Shown: positions 19,799 through 29,692 of the stretch, one piece after another
Numbering within the stretch: the first letter of the stretch is position 1
Layout of the letters: every line of letters starts with the position of its first letter
DNA from: Nonomuraea maritima
GTDB taxonomy: Bacteria > Actinomycetota > Actinomycetes > Streptosporangiales > Streptosporangiaceae
Direction: 5' to 3'
Length of the DNA: 64,000 nt
NCBI RefSeq assembly: GCF_900100395.1
Contig: NZ_FNFB01000001.1
Span: 496,001 to 560,000, forward strand
Program-made: the position numbers and the translations under genes
The notes under the pieces: generated by a model
Database searches by the model: none
What the model saw: the letters and a program-made list of their open reading frames with translations, nothing else
Told to the model about the DNA's origin: nothing

Positions 19799-20274
19799 CA
19801 GCGGGTGTGTTCACGCCACCATGCGAACGCCTGAGGGGCCACATGAGGCATCCAGGGGGTGACGTCCAGCTCCCGCACGCCGGGCTCGGCGACCCACCGG
19901 AAGTCGTTGATCTCGACGCCGTCGGGCTCGGGCTCGCCCGAGACGACCGTGCACGCGTACGCGGCGATGACGTATCCGACCTCGTGGCCGTTGGGGTACA
20001 GCGTGCGGAACTCGGGGCCGCCGTACACGCCGATCAGGCCGCGCACCTCGACCGCGATGCCGAGTTCCTCCTTGAGCTCCCTCACCACGGCGTCCTCGGG
20101 CCGCTCGTCGGGGTCGACGCCGCCGCCGGGGGCCGCCCACAGGCCCACGTCGCCGTGCCGGGCGAGCAGCAGCCGGCCCGAGCCGTCGAACACGAACCCG
20201 GACACCGACGGCAGCATGATCAGATCGTTGCCGACCTTCTCGCGCAGCCGCGCCAGGAACGGAGACATCGGCAC
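19798..20274 (-). CDS. NUDIX hydrolase
   Basis: A 158-residue protein with the Nudix box split over GGGVDPDERPEDAVVRELKE and ELGI (residues 69-92), which coordinates Mg2+ for cleavage of a nucleoside-diphosphate-linked substrate. The preferred substrate is unknown. It overlaps era by one base and lies 1 base after the cytidine-deaminase-like gene, so these minus-strand genes form one operon. Confidence 0.9.
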   Translation of the reverse strand: MPMSPFLARLREKVGNDLIMLPSVSGFVFDGSGRLLLARHGDVGLWAAPGGGVDPDERPEDAVVRELKEELGIAVEVRGLIGVYGGPEFRTLYPNGHEVGYVIAAYACTVVSGEPEPDGVEINDFRWVAEPGVRELDVTPWMPHVAPQAFAWWREHTR

Positions 20275-20275
20275 G

Positions 20276-20593
20276 TCAGCCCCGCAGGGTGCCGTCGGGA
20301 CCGGCCACGAGCAGCGCCTTGACGCCCAGCTCGGCCGCCACGGCCTCGTCGTCCGCGCTCGGCCCGCCGTCGCTCACCAGCGCGACTGCCTCCAGCGCAC
20401 GCGCCCCGCTGGAGACGGCCATGGCCACCGCCACCTGCACGGCCGACAGGGTCAGCGCGCCCAAAGCCACGTTCGTCGCCGCGTACGTACGGCCGGTCTC
20501 GTCGCGCACGGCGGCGCCCTCCGCCGAGCCGTTGCGCGCCCTGGACGCCCGCGCGAGCGTGATGATCTTGCTGTCTTCAGGATCGAGAGTCAC
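20276..20593 (-). CDS. Cytidine-deaminase-like protein lacking zinc ligands
   Basis: A 105-residue protein with the outline of a cytidine deaminase (N-terminal helix, GAAVRDETGRTYAATNVA strand pair, central helix, EAVALVSD strand). The catalytic CAE motif is replaced by LSAV and the PCxxC motif is absent, so it should not bind zinc or deaminate cytidine. It may be structural or bind a nucleoside. It sits in the era operon. Confidence 0.7.
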   Translation of the reverse strand: MTLDPEDSKIITLARASRARNGSAEGAAVRDETGRTYAATNVALGALTLSAVQVAVAMAVSSGARALEAVALVSDGGPSADDEAVAAELGVKALLVAGPDGTLRG

Positions 20594-20603
20594 GGGATCC
20601 AGG

Positions 20604-21239
20604 TTAGGCGCTCGCCATGGAGACCGCCGCGTCCACCACCTCGCGGGTGCGGCCGTGGTCCACGTCGGGCAGGCCCGTGTGCACCACCGACACGAGGGTG
20701 TCCCCCACCCGCGTCAGGACCAGGTCCAGCGCGTACGGGTACCCGTTCAGCCGGCCGCGCAGCCGCGCGCCCAGCGTCTCGTCGCCGACCCGGCCGATCG
20801 GCAGCTCGCGCAGTCGCAGGTCGGTCCCCGTGGCGGTCCGTACGGCCCGGCACGAGCGCATCGCCGCGGCCAGGGCCTCAAGGTGCCCCTCGGCCTGCTC
20901 GTCCGCGTACCTGGCGAGGCCCACCCCGGCCTGCTCGCCCAGGTCGAAGCCGCGGTAGCTGACCGCGACCTGGGCGGTGAGCGCCTCCCCAGGGGCCTGG
21001 CCGCCGACGGGCTCCAGCAACGCCCGGCAGTCGGCGTCGCCTTTCGTGAACGGCATCTGCCACGCCTGCTCGGGCCGGTCGGCGAACCCGTCGGGCAGGT
21101 GCGGGCTGCCCTGCTGGACGCGCTGGCTCAGATGGGCCTGGGCGCGCGGGTCGTGGGCGCTCCCGGTTCCGCCTCCTCCGCATCCCGCCAGCACGCCGGC
21201 CAGCAGCGCTCCGGTGACGATCCCCGGTTGTCGTCTCAT
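20604..21239 (-). CDS. Putative lipoprotein
   Basis: A 211-residue protein with a lipoprotein signal (LLAGVLAGC lipobox, Gly-rich linker). The extracytoplasmic domain has two Cys (in DADCRALL and MRSCRAV) and resembles the PknH-like sensor fold of actinobacterial lipoproteins, an uncertain assignment. ATG at 21239 is 6 bases from GGAGG; GTG at 21242 is possible. A hairpin at 21258-21277 sits just upstream of the ribosome site. Confidence 0.75.
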   Translation of the reverse strand: MRRQPGIVTGALLAGVLAGCGGGGTGSAHDPRAQAHLSQRVQQGSPHLPDGFADRPEQAWQMPFTKGDADCRALLEPVGGQAPGEALTAQVAVSYRGFDLGEQAGVGLARYADEQAEGHLEALAAAMRSCRAVRTATGTDLRLRELPIGRVGDETLGARLRGRLNGYPYALDLVLTRVGDTLVSVVHTGLPDVDHGRTREVVDAAVSMASA

Positions 21240-21254
21240 CACATGCCTCCGAGG

Positions 21255-21569
21255 AGACCCCCGCCTTCAGGCGGGGGAGGAATCGGACCCCTGCGGAGCA
21301 GGACAGGGGCAGCCGATTCGCCGTCAGGCGAACCGGTGTCAAAACGCCGCGCGCCACCGCACGGTTCGGTAATCCGTTCGGCGGTGGCGACACCACCGGA
21401 CGAACGATCGTAAAGATCCTCGCCGCCGGGCCGGCGGAGCGCTGAAACGCCTGTGGAGCTGGTGTAAGACCTCAACGAGAGTCCTCTCGGGCGGGCAACC
21501 GGCAGTGAAGCAGGAAACCTCACGGGCAACCGTGGGAATCCCCCTCGTTCACGAGGGGGAGGAGGTCAA
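21255..21569 (+). mobile_element. IS200/IS605-type remnant: decayed tnpB 3' end and right end
   Basis: The segment ends in a hairpin (CCCCCTCG-TTCA-CGAGGGGG, 21540-21559) followed by AGGAGGTCAA, the usual form of actinobacterial IS605/TnpB right ends with TCAA at the cleavage point (21566-21569). Upstream, about 21400-21500 reads in one frame as KILAAGPAER, stop, NACGAGVRPQRESSRAG. This resembles the TnpB C-terminus after its zinc ribbon, interrupted by TGA. A second hairpin with the same TTCA loop (CCCCCGCC/GGCGGGGG, 21258-21277) may be the left end. No transposase gene remains. Confidence 0.6.
21430..21569 (+). ncRNA. Possible omega-RNA (TnpB guide scaffold) remnant
   Basis: In IS605-type elements the TnpB guide RNA is encoded by the tnpB 3' end plus the right end, and the guide is the flanking DNA immediately after the end. 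The 140 bases here have that layout, ending in the hairpin and TCAA; the would-be guide starts at 21570. Whether it is transcribed is unknown, and no tnpB is nearby. Confidence 0.3.
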
Positions 21570-21642
21570 GATCCCCCCTATGGATCGCAGCGTGCCCGAG
21601 CGACGAATGCCGCAATCCACCAAGGTCTCTACCAATACGCAA

Positions 21643-21685
21643 AAAGGGTGCTCTGGTCCGACTTTGTCGGACCAGAGCACCCTTT
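21643..21685 (-). terminator. Strong intrinsic terminator, 20-bp perfect stem
   Basis: Perfect arms of 20 bp (21643-21662 and 21666-21685) with a TTT loop. On the minus strand the stem ends in five consecutive T, so it should end transcription of the phoH-ybeY-CBS operon, 180 bases after its last stop. It also isolates the IS remnant and the lipoprotein operon. Bases 21686-21867 hold nothing I can identify. Confidence 0.85.
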
Positions 21686-21867
21686 ACGCCGATCGGCGTC
21701 AGGACGCCGTCGTCCCCCCAGAGAACACCCTCGGGCCGTGAACCCCTCCCGGCCCTCGGGCGCTTCCCCCATGGACACCCACCGCACTGGATGCCGTGAG
21801 TTCAGAGTGCCGGAGCCGGGTTGCAGAAGACTTGTCGAACACTTGCGGCATCTGCCCCGTTTTCCGG

Positions 21868-23163
21868 TCAGTCGCGTTCGGCCGCCGCGGGGACGACATC
21901 GCCCGACGGCGTCTCGGCGCGACGGACCACGACCGTGCTGATGCGATTGCGGCGACCCGCAAGGCTCTCGGCCGTCAGCGACAACCCCGCCACCTCCGCG
22001 TGCGAACCGGCGATCGGCACCCGTCCCAGCGCGTGGGCCAGCAGACCGCCCACCGTCTCGACGTCGTCGACCTCGATCTCCGTGTCGAACAGCTCGCCCA
22101 GTTCGTCGACCGGCATGCGGGCCGTGACCCGCAGACCGCCGTCGGGCATGGGCTCCACGCGCGGCGCCTCCTGGTCGTACTCGTCGGTGATCTCGCCGAC
22201 GATCTCCTCAAGGACGTCCTCGATCGTCACCAGCCCGGCCGTGCCGCCGTACTCGTCGATGACGATCGCGATGTGCGTCTGACGGGCCTGCATCTCACGC
22301 ATCAGCTGGTCGATGGGCTTGCTCTCCGGCACGTACGCGGCCGGCCGCATGATCGACTCGACGGTCTCCCCGCCGCCGCCGTTGCCGCCCTCGTGGATCT
22401 TGCGGGCGACGTCCTTCAGATAGGCCATGCCGACGACGTCGTCCTCGTTCTCCCCCACCACCGGGATGCGGGAGAAACCGCTGCGCAGTGCCAGCGACAG
22501 CGCCTGGTTGAGCGTCTTGCCGCGCTCGATGTAGACCATGTCGGTACGGGGCACCATGACCTCGCGCACCAGCGTGTCACCCAGCTCGAACACCGAGTGG
22601 ATCATCTCGCGCTCGTCGGGCTCGATCACCCGGCGCTCCTCGGCCAGGTCGACCAGGTCGCGCAGCTCCGCCTCGGACGTGAACGGCCCGTCGCGGAACC
22701 CCTTGCCGGGCGTGAGCGCGTTGCCGAGCAGGATCAGCAGCTTCGGCAGCGGCCCGAAGATGCGCGTCAGGCCGTAGACCGCGGGAGCACTGGCCAGCGC
22801 CACCGGCTCGGCGTGCTGGCGCCCCAGCGTACGGGGCATGACCCCGACCACCACGTAGCTGGTCACGATCATCACCGCGGCCGCGCAGACGTACGCCCAG
22901 CCCTGATCGTCCATGAGATCGATGAACAGCAGCGTCGCGATCACCGTCGCGACCAGCTCACAGCTCAACCGCAGCAGGAGCAGCAGATTGAGGTAGCGAG
23001 GCGGGTCGGTCACGATGGCCTGCAGCCGCTCGGCCCCCCGCCTCGCCTCACGCACGAACTCTTCGGCGCGCACCCGTGAGATGCGCGTCAGCGCCGTTTC
23101 CGCACTGGCGATCAGGCCACCGACGATCACCAGTGCGATGGCCAACAACAACCAGGCGTTCAC
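21868..23163 (-). CDS. Hemolysin-like CNNM/CBS-domain membrane protein
   Basis: A 431-residue protein. The N-terminal CNNM/DUF21 domain has three or four helices and the motif [11 protein letters not shown]. Two CBS domains follow (about 200-330; [36 protein letters not shown]), then a C-terminal CorC/HlyC domain ([15 protein letters not shown]). The family is linked to Mg2+/Co2+ transport or resistance rather than true haemolysis. GTG at 23163 was chosen because it overlaps the ybeY stop (GTGA); GTG at 23187 is an alternative. Confidence 0.92.
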   Translation of the reverse strand: MNAWLLLAIALVIVGGLIASAETALTRISRVRAEEFVREARRGAERLQAIVTDPPRYLNLLLLLRLSCELVATVIATLLFIDLMDDQGWAYVCAAAVMIVTSYVVVGVMPRTLGRQHAEPVALASAPAVYGLTRIFGPLPKLLILLGNALTPGKGFRDGPFTSEAELRDLVDLAEERRVIEPDEREMIHSVFELGDTLVREVMVPRTDMVYIERGKTLNQALSLALRSGFSRIPVVGENEDDVVGMAYLKDVARKIHEGGNGGGGETVESIMRPAAYVPESKPIDQLMREMQARQTHIAIVIDEYGGTAGLVTIEDVLEEIVGEITDEYDQEAPRVEPMPDGGLRVTARMPVDELGELFDTEIEVDDVETVGGLLAHALGRVPIAGSHAEVAGLSLTAESLAGRRNRISTVVVRRAETPSGDVVPAAAERD

Positions 23164-23625
23164 CGCGAGTTGCGCACCTCCTGCCACGACTCGAGGAGCC
23201 CGGCCTGCAGTCCGAACATCTCCTTGTGCTCCTCAGGCTCGGCGTGATCGTAGCCGAGCAGGTGGAGGATGCCATGGGTGCACAGCAGCTCGAGCTCGTC
23301 GGCGGCGCTGTGACCTGCCTCCTCTGCCTGCCGGGCGGCCACCTGCGGACAGAGCACGACGTCACCGAGCAGCGCCGGATCGGCCGGGGCGTCGGACTCA
23401 CCGCGCGCCCCGCCCCCCGGACGGAGCTCGTCCATCGGGAACGCCAGCACGTCGGTGGGACCGGGCTCGCCCATCCACTTCTCGTGCAGTTCGGCCATGG
23501 CGTCCTCGTCCACCACCACGATCGACAGCTCGGCCAGCGGGTTGATGCCCATCTCGCCCAGCACGTGCGTGGCCAGGGCGACGATGCTCTCCTCGTCGAC
23601 CCCGACGCCAGACTCGTTGTTGATC

Positions 23626-23636
<11 letters not shown>
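23160..23636 (-). CDS. ybeY: Endoribonuclease YbeY
   Basis: A 158-residue zinc-dependent RNase involved in 16S rRNA 3' maturation and ribosome quality control. The diagnostic motif [11 protein letters not shown] (near residue 121) supplies three His ligands. An acidic Ser/Ala-rich insertion (residues 74-88) is typical of actinobacteria. It overlaps phoH by 11 bases. Confidence 0.97.
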
Positions 23637-24675
<1,039 letters not shown>

Positions 24676-24844
24676 GGGCAGGCCAGCGGCCTGATGCCTC
24701 CCGGTCTCTTTCGGTGTGTTTCTTCGCCCATCGTATCCGGGGCCGGAAGGATTGCTCGCGCCAATATCTCCCGGTCAGCGCGAAGCCCGCTGCCGACCCG
24801 AAGGGCCCGGCGGGCGGGCCGGATCGACGCGGCCCCGGTACGTG

Positions 24845-25189
24845 TTATCCGGGCGGCCAGGTCAGCGAGCGCCCGCCCAGCACGTGGGCGTGCACGTGGA
24901 AGACCGTCTGCCCGGCGCCGGGGCCGGTGTTGAAGACGATGCGGTAGCCCTCCTCGGCCACACCCTCATGGACGGCCACGTCATGGGCGGTCTTCAGCAC
25001 GTCGTCGGCCAGGCCGTCGTCGGCCTTGGCCAGCGCGGCGGCGTCGGCGTGGTGCTGCTTGGGGACGACCAGCACGTGGGTAGGCGCCTGGGGATTGATG
25101 TCGCGGAAGGCGAGTGTCCTGCCGGTTTCGTGAACGATCTCGGCGGGAATCTCCTTGGCGACGATTTTGCAGAAGAGGCATTCGCTCAC
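24845..25189 (-). CDS. HIT (histidine triad) nucleotide-binding protein
   Basis: A 114-residue Hint-type protein. It has an N-terminal CLFCKI zinc pair, the central TLAFRDINPQAPTHVLVVPK, and the histidine triad HVHAHVLGG with the nucleophilic middle His. It hydrolyses nucleoside phosphoramidates such as aminoacyl-AMP. It stands alone between the phoH operon and the divergent sigma gene. Confidence 0.95.
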   Translation of the reverse strand: MSECLFCKIVAKEIPAEIVHETGRTLAFRDINPQAPTHVLVVPKQHHADAAALAKADDGLADDVLKTAHDVAVHEGVAEEGYRIVFNTGPGAGQTVFHVHAHVLGGRSLTWPPG

Positions 25190-25357
25190 CCGGCCACCCT
25201 ATCGAGGACGCGGCGGCGGCTCGTTCCGTTGCTAATCGGTAATCAGCTGTGTCGTGCGCGGGAAGATCCGCGCGGTTAGGGTGAGTGTGCGACACTTCAG
25301 CGAAAAAGGACGATTCAGGGTCGGGCGAGCGCCACCTGGCGAGGACACGACTGGGTA

Positions 25358-25981
25358 ATGCACCCTAACGAACCGGGGAAACCTCAAGAACCGGAAGAGC
25401 GTAAACCCTCTGGGAAGGCCACGCGTCCCACTGATGTGACCACCGAAACCCTCCTGGCCGACAGGTCGATGGGGGCGGTGCCGGTCGGGTGGGATGCCGA
25501 CATGGCCGTGACTGCGCTCTACAGCGCGCACTTCCGGTCGCTCGTGCGTCTCGCTGTGTTGCTGGTGCGCGATATAGCAACCGCCGAGGAAGTCGTGCAG
25601 GATGCGTTCGTCGCCATCCATGGTGCCTGGCGTCGGCTGCGTGACCCCGACAAAGCACTCGCCTACCTGCGTCAATCCGTCGTCAACCGATCCAGATCCG
25701 TGCTGCGTCACCGCGCGGTCGTCGAGAAGTACGCCCCCAAGGGGCTGCCCGACGCGCCCAGCGCCGAGAACGGCGCCATAGGTGAGTTGGAACGCTCCGC
25801 GGTCATCGAGGCGTTACGAGCCCTGCCGACCCGTCAGCGAGAAGCACTCGTTCTACGCTACTACGGTGATCTGTCCGAAGCTGAGATAGCTCATGCCATG
25901 GGCATCAGCAAGGGGGCGGTCAAGAGCCACACCGCACGTGGCATGGCCGCCTTGCGATCGGTCCTGGAGAAGATGTCATGA
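25358..25981 (+). CDS. ECF RNA polymerase sigma factor (SigE-like family)
   Basis: A 207-residue sigma-70 family factor. After a Pro/Lys-rich N-terminal tail of about 45 residues come region 2 (LYSAHFRSLVRLAVLLVRD, EEVVQDAFVAIHGAWRRL) and region 4 (LPTRQREALVLRYYGDLSE, GISKGAVKSHTARGMAALR). The stop overlaps the next start (ATGA), the usual layout of a sigma factor and its membrane regulator. Upstream, an inverted repeat GCGCGG-N6-CCGCGC and TAGGGT near 25278 could be an autoregulated promoter. Confidence 0.9.
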   Translation: MHPNEPGKPQEPEERKPSGKATRPTDVTTETLLADRSMGAVPVGWDADMAVTALYSAHFRSLVRLAVLLVRDIATAEEVVQDAFVAIHGAWRRLRDPDKALAYLRQSVVNRSRSVLRHRAVVEKYAPKGLPDAPSAENGAIGELERSAVIEALRALPTRQREALVLRYYGDLSEAEIAHAMGISKGAVKSHTARGMAALRSVLEKMS

Positions 25982-26643
25982 CCCAGCCCCCCGACGAGCA
26001 CGGCGAACTGCTTCGCCGTGCGCTCCGCGCGGAGGCGGACGCGGTCGTGCCCTCCCCTGACGGACTGGAGATCATCCGTGCCCGCATCCAGCGGCGCAGC
26101 GCGCGCAACCTGTTCTGGTGGCGGGCCGGCGCGGCCGCCGTGAGTTCCGTCCTGGTGGCGGCGACCCTCGTGCTGGCCGTGCCGCAGTTGCGCTCGCAGA
26201 TCGTCAACCAGCAGCCCGTCGTGGACGTCAACGACGAGACGTCCAAGGTGCCGTCCAACTCCTCCACCACGCGGTCGCAGCCGCCACCGCCGTCGCCCGA
26301 GCCGCCCCGTCAGTCGAATCTCATGCCGGTGCCGGTCGAGACGTCGCGGACCCCGACGGCGCGCCCGTCGCGCCGGGCCGAGTCGACCAGCAAGCCCGAC
26401 TCTCCCACGCCGACCCCGACGACCACCGTGTGCCCGTCGGTCATGGCCGAGCAGGCCGAGCCGCCGGCGGGCTGCCCGGAGATCACTCCCACCCCGACGC
26501 CGACCGTGCTCGACCCGAGCGTGCCGGCCTCGACGTCGGTGTGTCCCGTCGAACAGTGCCCGCCGCACGACATCGCCACCGAGACGCCCACGCCGTCGGT
26601 GAGCCCGCTAGTCAGCACGCCGCAGTCGACCGCCACGCCCTGA
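25978..26643 (+). CDS. Single-pass membrane protein with Pro/Thr-rich exterior
   Basis: A 221-residue protein. The cytoplasmic N-terminus (1-50) has an anti-sigma-like acidic/basic helix (LLRRALRAEADAVVP), one TM helix spans residues 52-72, and the long extracytoplasmic part is low in complexity (repeated TPTPT) with two Cys pairs. It is coupled to the sigma gene, so a partner or anti-sigma role is likely, although no zinc-binding anti-sigma motif is present. No homologous enzyme domain is seen. Confidence 0.75.
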   Translation: MTQPPDEHGELLRRALRAEADAVVPSPDGLEIIRARIQRRSARNLFWWRAGAAAVSSVLVAATLVLAVPQLRSQIVNQQPVVDVNDETSKVPSNSSTTRSQPPPPSPEPPRQSNLMPVPVETSRTPTARPSRRAESTSKPDSPTPTPTTTVCPSVMAEQAEPPAGCPEITPTPTPTVLDPSVPASTSVCPVEQCPPHDIATETPTPSVSPLVSTPQSTATP

Positions 26644-26647
26644 GGAC

Positions 26648-27373
26648 TCACCACCGCCCGGTACGGCTGAGCAGCACCGACGCCGCCGCCACACCGGCCG
26701 TGGACGTCCGCAGGACCGTCGGCCCCAGCAGCACAGGAACCGCCTTCGCCGCGCGGAAAGCGGCGATCTCCTGCTCCGACACCCCGCCCTCGGGCCCCAC
26801 GACGATCACGATGTCGCCGCCCGCGGGCAGCGCGACCTTCGACAGCGGCTCTGCCGCCTCCTCGTGCAGCACCAGACCCAGCGCGGCGTCCGCGAGCAGC
26901 CGTTCGACCTGTGCGGTTGAGGCGGGCTCGGCGACCTCGGGAAGGTGGAACCTGCGCGCCTGCTTGCCCGCCTCGCGCGCCGTGGAGCGCCAGCGGCCCA
27001 GCGCCTTGGCGACCTTGTCGCCCTTCCACTGCGTGATGCTGCGCGAGGCGGCCCACGGCACGATCACGTCGACGCCGGCCTCGGTCATCATCTCGACGGC
27101 CAGCTCGCCCCGGTCGCCCTTGGGCAGCCCCTGGACGACCACCAGCCGGGGGCGCGGCGGCTCGACGTCGTAGCGGCGGAGCACCTCAAGGCGGAGGGAG
27201 TCCTTCAGCGCCTCGCGCACGACGCACTCGGCGACCGCTCCTGCGCCGTCGGTCAGGTCGATCCGCTCACCGGCCCGCAGGCGGCGTACGGCGGCCGCGT
27301 GGCGGCCCTCCGGGCCGGCGAGCGTCAGCTCGGGCCCGTCGAGCTCCTGCGACAGGAACACCGGGACGGACAC
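26648..27373 (-). CDS. rsmE: 16S rRNA (uracil1498-N3)-methyltransferase
   Basis: A 241-residue SPOUT methyltransferase. The N-terminal PUA-like domain (EGRHAAAVRRLRAGERIDL) is followed by a trefoil knot with IVVGPEGGVSEQEI and LGPTVLRTSTAG at the C-terminus. It modifies 16S U1498. It follows dnaJ by one base, continuing the hrcA-dnaJ operon. Confidence 0.97.
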   Translation of the reverse strand: MSVPVFLSQELDGPELTLAGPEGRHAAAVRRLRAGERIDLTDGAGAVAECVVREALKDSLRLEVLRRYDVEPPRPRLVVVQGLPKGDRGELAVEMMTEAGVDVIVPWAASRSITQWKGDKVAKALGRWRSTAREAGKQARRFHLPEVAEPASTAQVERLLADAALGLVLHEEAAEPLSKVALPAGGDIVIVVGPEGGVSEQEIAAFRAAKAVPVLLGPTVLRTSTAGVAAASVLLSRTGRW

Positions 27374-27374
27374 G

Positions 27375-28514
27375 TCACCTGCCGTTGAAGGCGTCGCGCA
27401 GCCGGGAGAAGAAGCCCTGCTGGCCGGGCGCGAACTTGCCCGGCGGCCGCTCCTCGCCGCGCAGCTTGGACAGCTCGCGCAGCAGTTCCTCCTGTGCCGC
27501 GTCGAGGTGGTGGGGCGTCTCCACGTTGACGTGGATGTGCAGCTCGCCCCTGCCCGACTCGTTGAGCCGTTGCACGCCGCGTCCGTACATGGTGATGACG
27601 TGGCCGGACTGCGTGCCGGGCCGCACGTCGATATCCTCGGGGCCGTCGAGGGTCTCGACGGTGAGCACGGTGCCGAGGGCCGCGGCCGTCATCGGGATCT
27701 GGACGGTGCAGTGGAGGTCGTCACCGCGCCGTTCGTAGATCTCGTGGGGCCGCTCGACGATCTCGAGGAACAGGTCTCCGGGCGGGCCGCCGCCGGGGCC
27801 GACCTCGCCCTCGCCGGCGAGCTGGATGTGGGTGCCGTCCTCGACGCCGGCAGGGATGCGGACCTTGATCGTACGGCGGGTGCGCACGCGGCCGTCGCCG
27901 GAGCACTCCTGGCACGGGTGGCGGATGATCGTGCCGAAGCCGCCGCACTGCGGGCACGGGCGCGAGGTCATGACCTGGCCCAGGAACGACCGGGTGACCT
28001 GGGATATCTCGCCGCGGCCGCTGCACATGTCGCAGGTGTCGGGGTGGGTGCCCGGCGCGGCGCCCGCGCCGTGGCACACCTCGCACAGCACGGCCGTGTC
28101 GACCACGAGCTCGCGGGTGGTGCCGAACGCCGTCTCGCGCAGGTCGAGCTCGACCCGGATGGTGGCGTTGCGGCCCCGGCGGGCGCGCGAACGCGGCCCG
28201 CGGGCGCCCGCAGCCGTGCCGAAGAAGGCGTCCATGATGTCGCTGAACGGGAAGCCCGCTCCGAAGCCCCCGGCGCCGGCGCCCGCTCCCCCGCCGCCGA
28301 ACGGGTCGCCACCCAGGTCGTACATCTGGCGCTTGTTCGGATCGGACAGCACCTCGTAGGCCTGCGTGATCTCCTTGAACCGCTCCTGGGTCTCGGGATC
28401 GGGGTTCACGTCAGGGTGCAGCTCGCGGGCGAGACGGCGGTACGCCTTCTTGATCTCGTCCTGACTTGCGTCACGGCGCACCCCGAGGGTGGCGTAGTAA
28501 TCGCTGTTTGCCAC
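27375..28514 (-). CDS. dnaJ: Chaperone DnaJ
   Basis: A 379-residue type I J protein. J domain 1-68 carries the HPD motif (ELHPDVNPD), a Gly-rich region follows (75-100), and four CxxCxGxG zinc motifs run from about residue 145 ([32 protein letters not shown]). The second repeat starts after a longer loop. It is the hrcA-linked DnaJ2 of actinobacteria and is likely under HrcA control from the CIRCE site. Confidence 0.97.
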   Translation of the reverse strand: MANSDYYATLGVRRDASQDEIKKAYRRLARELHPDVNPDPETQERFKEITQAYEVLSDPNKRQMYDLGGDPFGGGGAGAGAGGFGAGFPFSDIMDAFFGTAAGARGPRSRARRGRNATIRVELDLRETAFGTTRELVVDTAVLCEVCHGAGAAPGTHPDTCDMCSGRGEISQVTRSFLGQVMTSRPCPQCGGFGTIIRHPCQECSGDGRVRTRRTIKVRIPAGVEDGTHIQLAGEGEVGPGGGPPGDLFLEIVERPHEIYERRGDDLHCTVQIPMTAAALGTVLTVETLDGPEDIDVRPGTQSGHVITMYGRGVQRLNESGRGELHIHVNVETPHHLDAAQEELLRELSKLRGEERPPGKFAPGQQGFFSRLRDAFNGR

Positions 28515-28525
28515 TTATCGACCTC

Positions 28526-29533
28526 TTAAGATGCAGCCAAAATCTGGCTGACGTAGCGTGCGACCGCGCGTACGGCGCCCATGGTCACGGGATAGTCCAT
28601 CCTGGTCGGCCCCAGCACCCCGAGCCGGGCCAGCTGGTTGTCGCCTGAACCGTATCCGGTCGCGACGATGGACGTACCCCGCAGGTAGGGGTTTTCCGAG
28701 CCGATGCGCACGGTGAGTGCGGACGGTGTGTCGGTCTCGCCGAGCAGCCTCATCAGCACCACCTGCTCCTCGAGCGCCTCAAGGACGTCGCGCAGGCCGG
28801 TGGTGAAGTCGGCGCCCGCGAGATTGGCCGCGCCGGCGAACACGATCTTCTCGTCGTGCCGCTCGACCAGCGTCTCCAGGAGCACCGACAGGATCGTGAA
28901 CGCCGACGGCCGGTCTTCGGCGGGGAGGCGTTCCGGAAGGTCGGCGACCAGTTCAGGGACGCTGCTCAGCCCGCAGCCGTCGAGGCTGGCGTTGAGGACG
29001 GCCCGCAGGTGGGCGATGCGGGTGTCATCGACCTCCTCGGGCAGCTCGATCACGCGCTGCTCGACGCGGCCGGTGTTGGTGATCAGGACGAGCATCACCC
29101 GGCGCTCGTTGAGCGGGACGAGCTCGACGTGCCGGACGGTCGAACGGGTCAGTGTGGGGTATTGGACGACCGCCACCTGCCGGGTCAGCTGCGCGAGCAG
29201 CCGGACCGTACGGGTGACCACGTCGTCGAGATCGACCGCACCGGCGAGGAACGTCTCGATGGCTCTGCGCTCGGCCGCCGACAGCGGCTTGATCTGCGAG
29301 AGCCGGTCGACGAACAGCCGGTAGCCCTTGTCGGTCGGCACGCGTCCGGCACTGGTGTGGGGCTGGGTGATGTAGCCCTCCTCCTCCAGCGCGGCCATGT
29401 CGTTCCTGACCGTCGCGGGGGAGACCTTCAAATTGTGGCGCTCGGCGAGCGCCTTCGAGCCCACTGGCTCGTTGGTGGACACGTAGTCTTCGACAATGGC
29501 GCGGAGCACCGCCAGTTTGCGCTCGTCAAGCAC
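28526..29533 (-). CDS. hrcA: Heat-inducible transcription repressor HrcA
   Basis: A 335-residue repressor with an N-terminal winged helix ([21 protein letters not shown] near residue 35) and a GAF-like domain. It binds CIRCE and is kept active by GroEL. The ATG follows GGAGGTGAGC. A CIRCE-like repeat lies 44 bases upstream, so hrcA, dnaJ and rsmE are autoregulated by heat. Confidence 0.97.
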   Translation of the reverse strand: MLDERKLAVLRAIVEDYVSTNEPVGSKALAERHNLKVSPATVRNDMAALEEEGYITQPHTSAGRVPTDKGYRLFVDRLSQIKPLSAAERRAIETFLAGAVDLDDVVTRTVRLLAQLTRQVAVVQYPTLTRSTVRHVELVPLNERRVMLVLITNTGRVEQRVIELPEEVDDTRIAHLRAVLNASLDGCGLSSVPELVADLPERLPAEDRPSAFTILSVLLETLVERHDEKIVFAGAANLAGADFTTGLRDVLEALEEQVVLMRLLGETDTPSALTVRIGSENPYLRGTSIVATGYGSGDNQLARLGVLGPTRMDYPVTMGAVRAVARYVSQILAAS

Positions 29534-29576
29534 GTGCTCACCTCCTGCCTCTTGCCTGTTGCCGGAAACGCGGTGG

Positions 29577-29603
29577 CTAGCACTCTGTGTTCCCGAGTGC
29601 CAA
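29577..29603 (-). promoter_or_regulatory. CIRCE element (HrcA operator)
   Basis: CTAGCACTC-N9-GAGTGCCAA matches the CIRCE consensus TTAGCACTC-N9-GAGTGCTAA with one mismatch per arm and the exact 9-base spacer. It lies 44 bases before hrcA. Confidence 0.9.
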
Positions 29604-29692
29604 GTGTACGGCCCTTGCCCACAAGGTGCGATAACACGGCGTCCCCAACTGCTGCTGGCTTCCGCGCGGCGACAGGCAGCACACTTGCGCTC

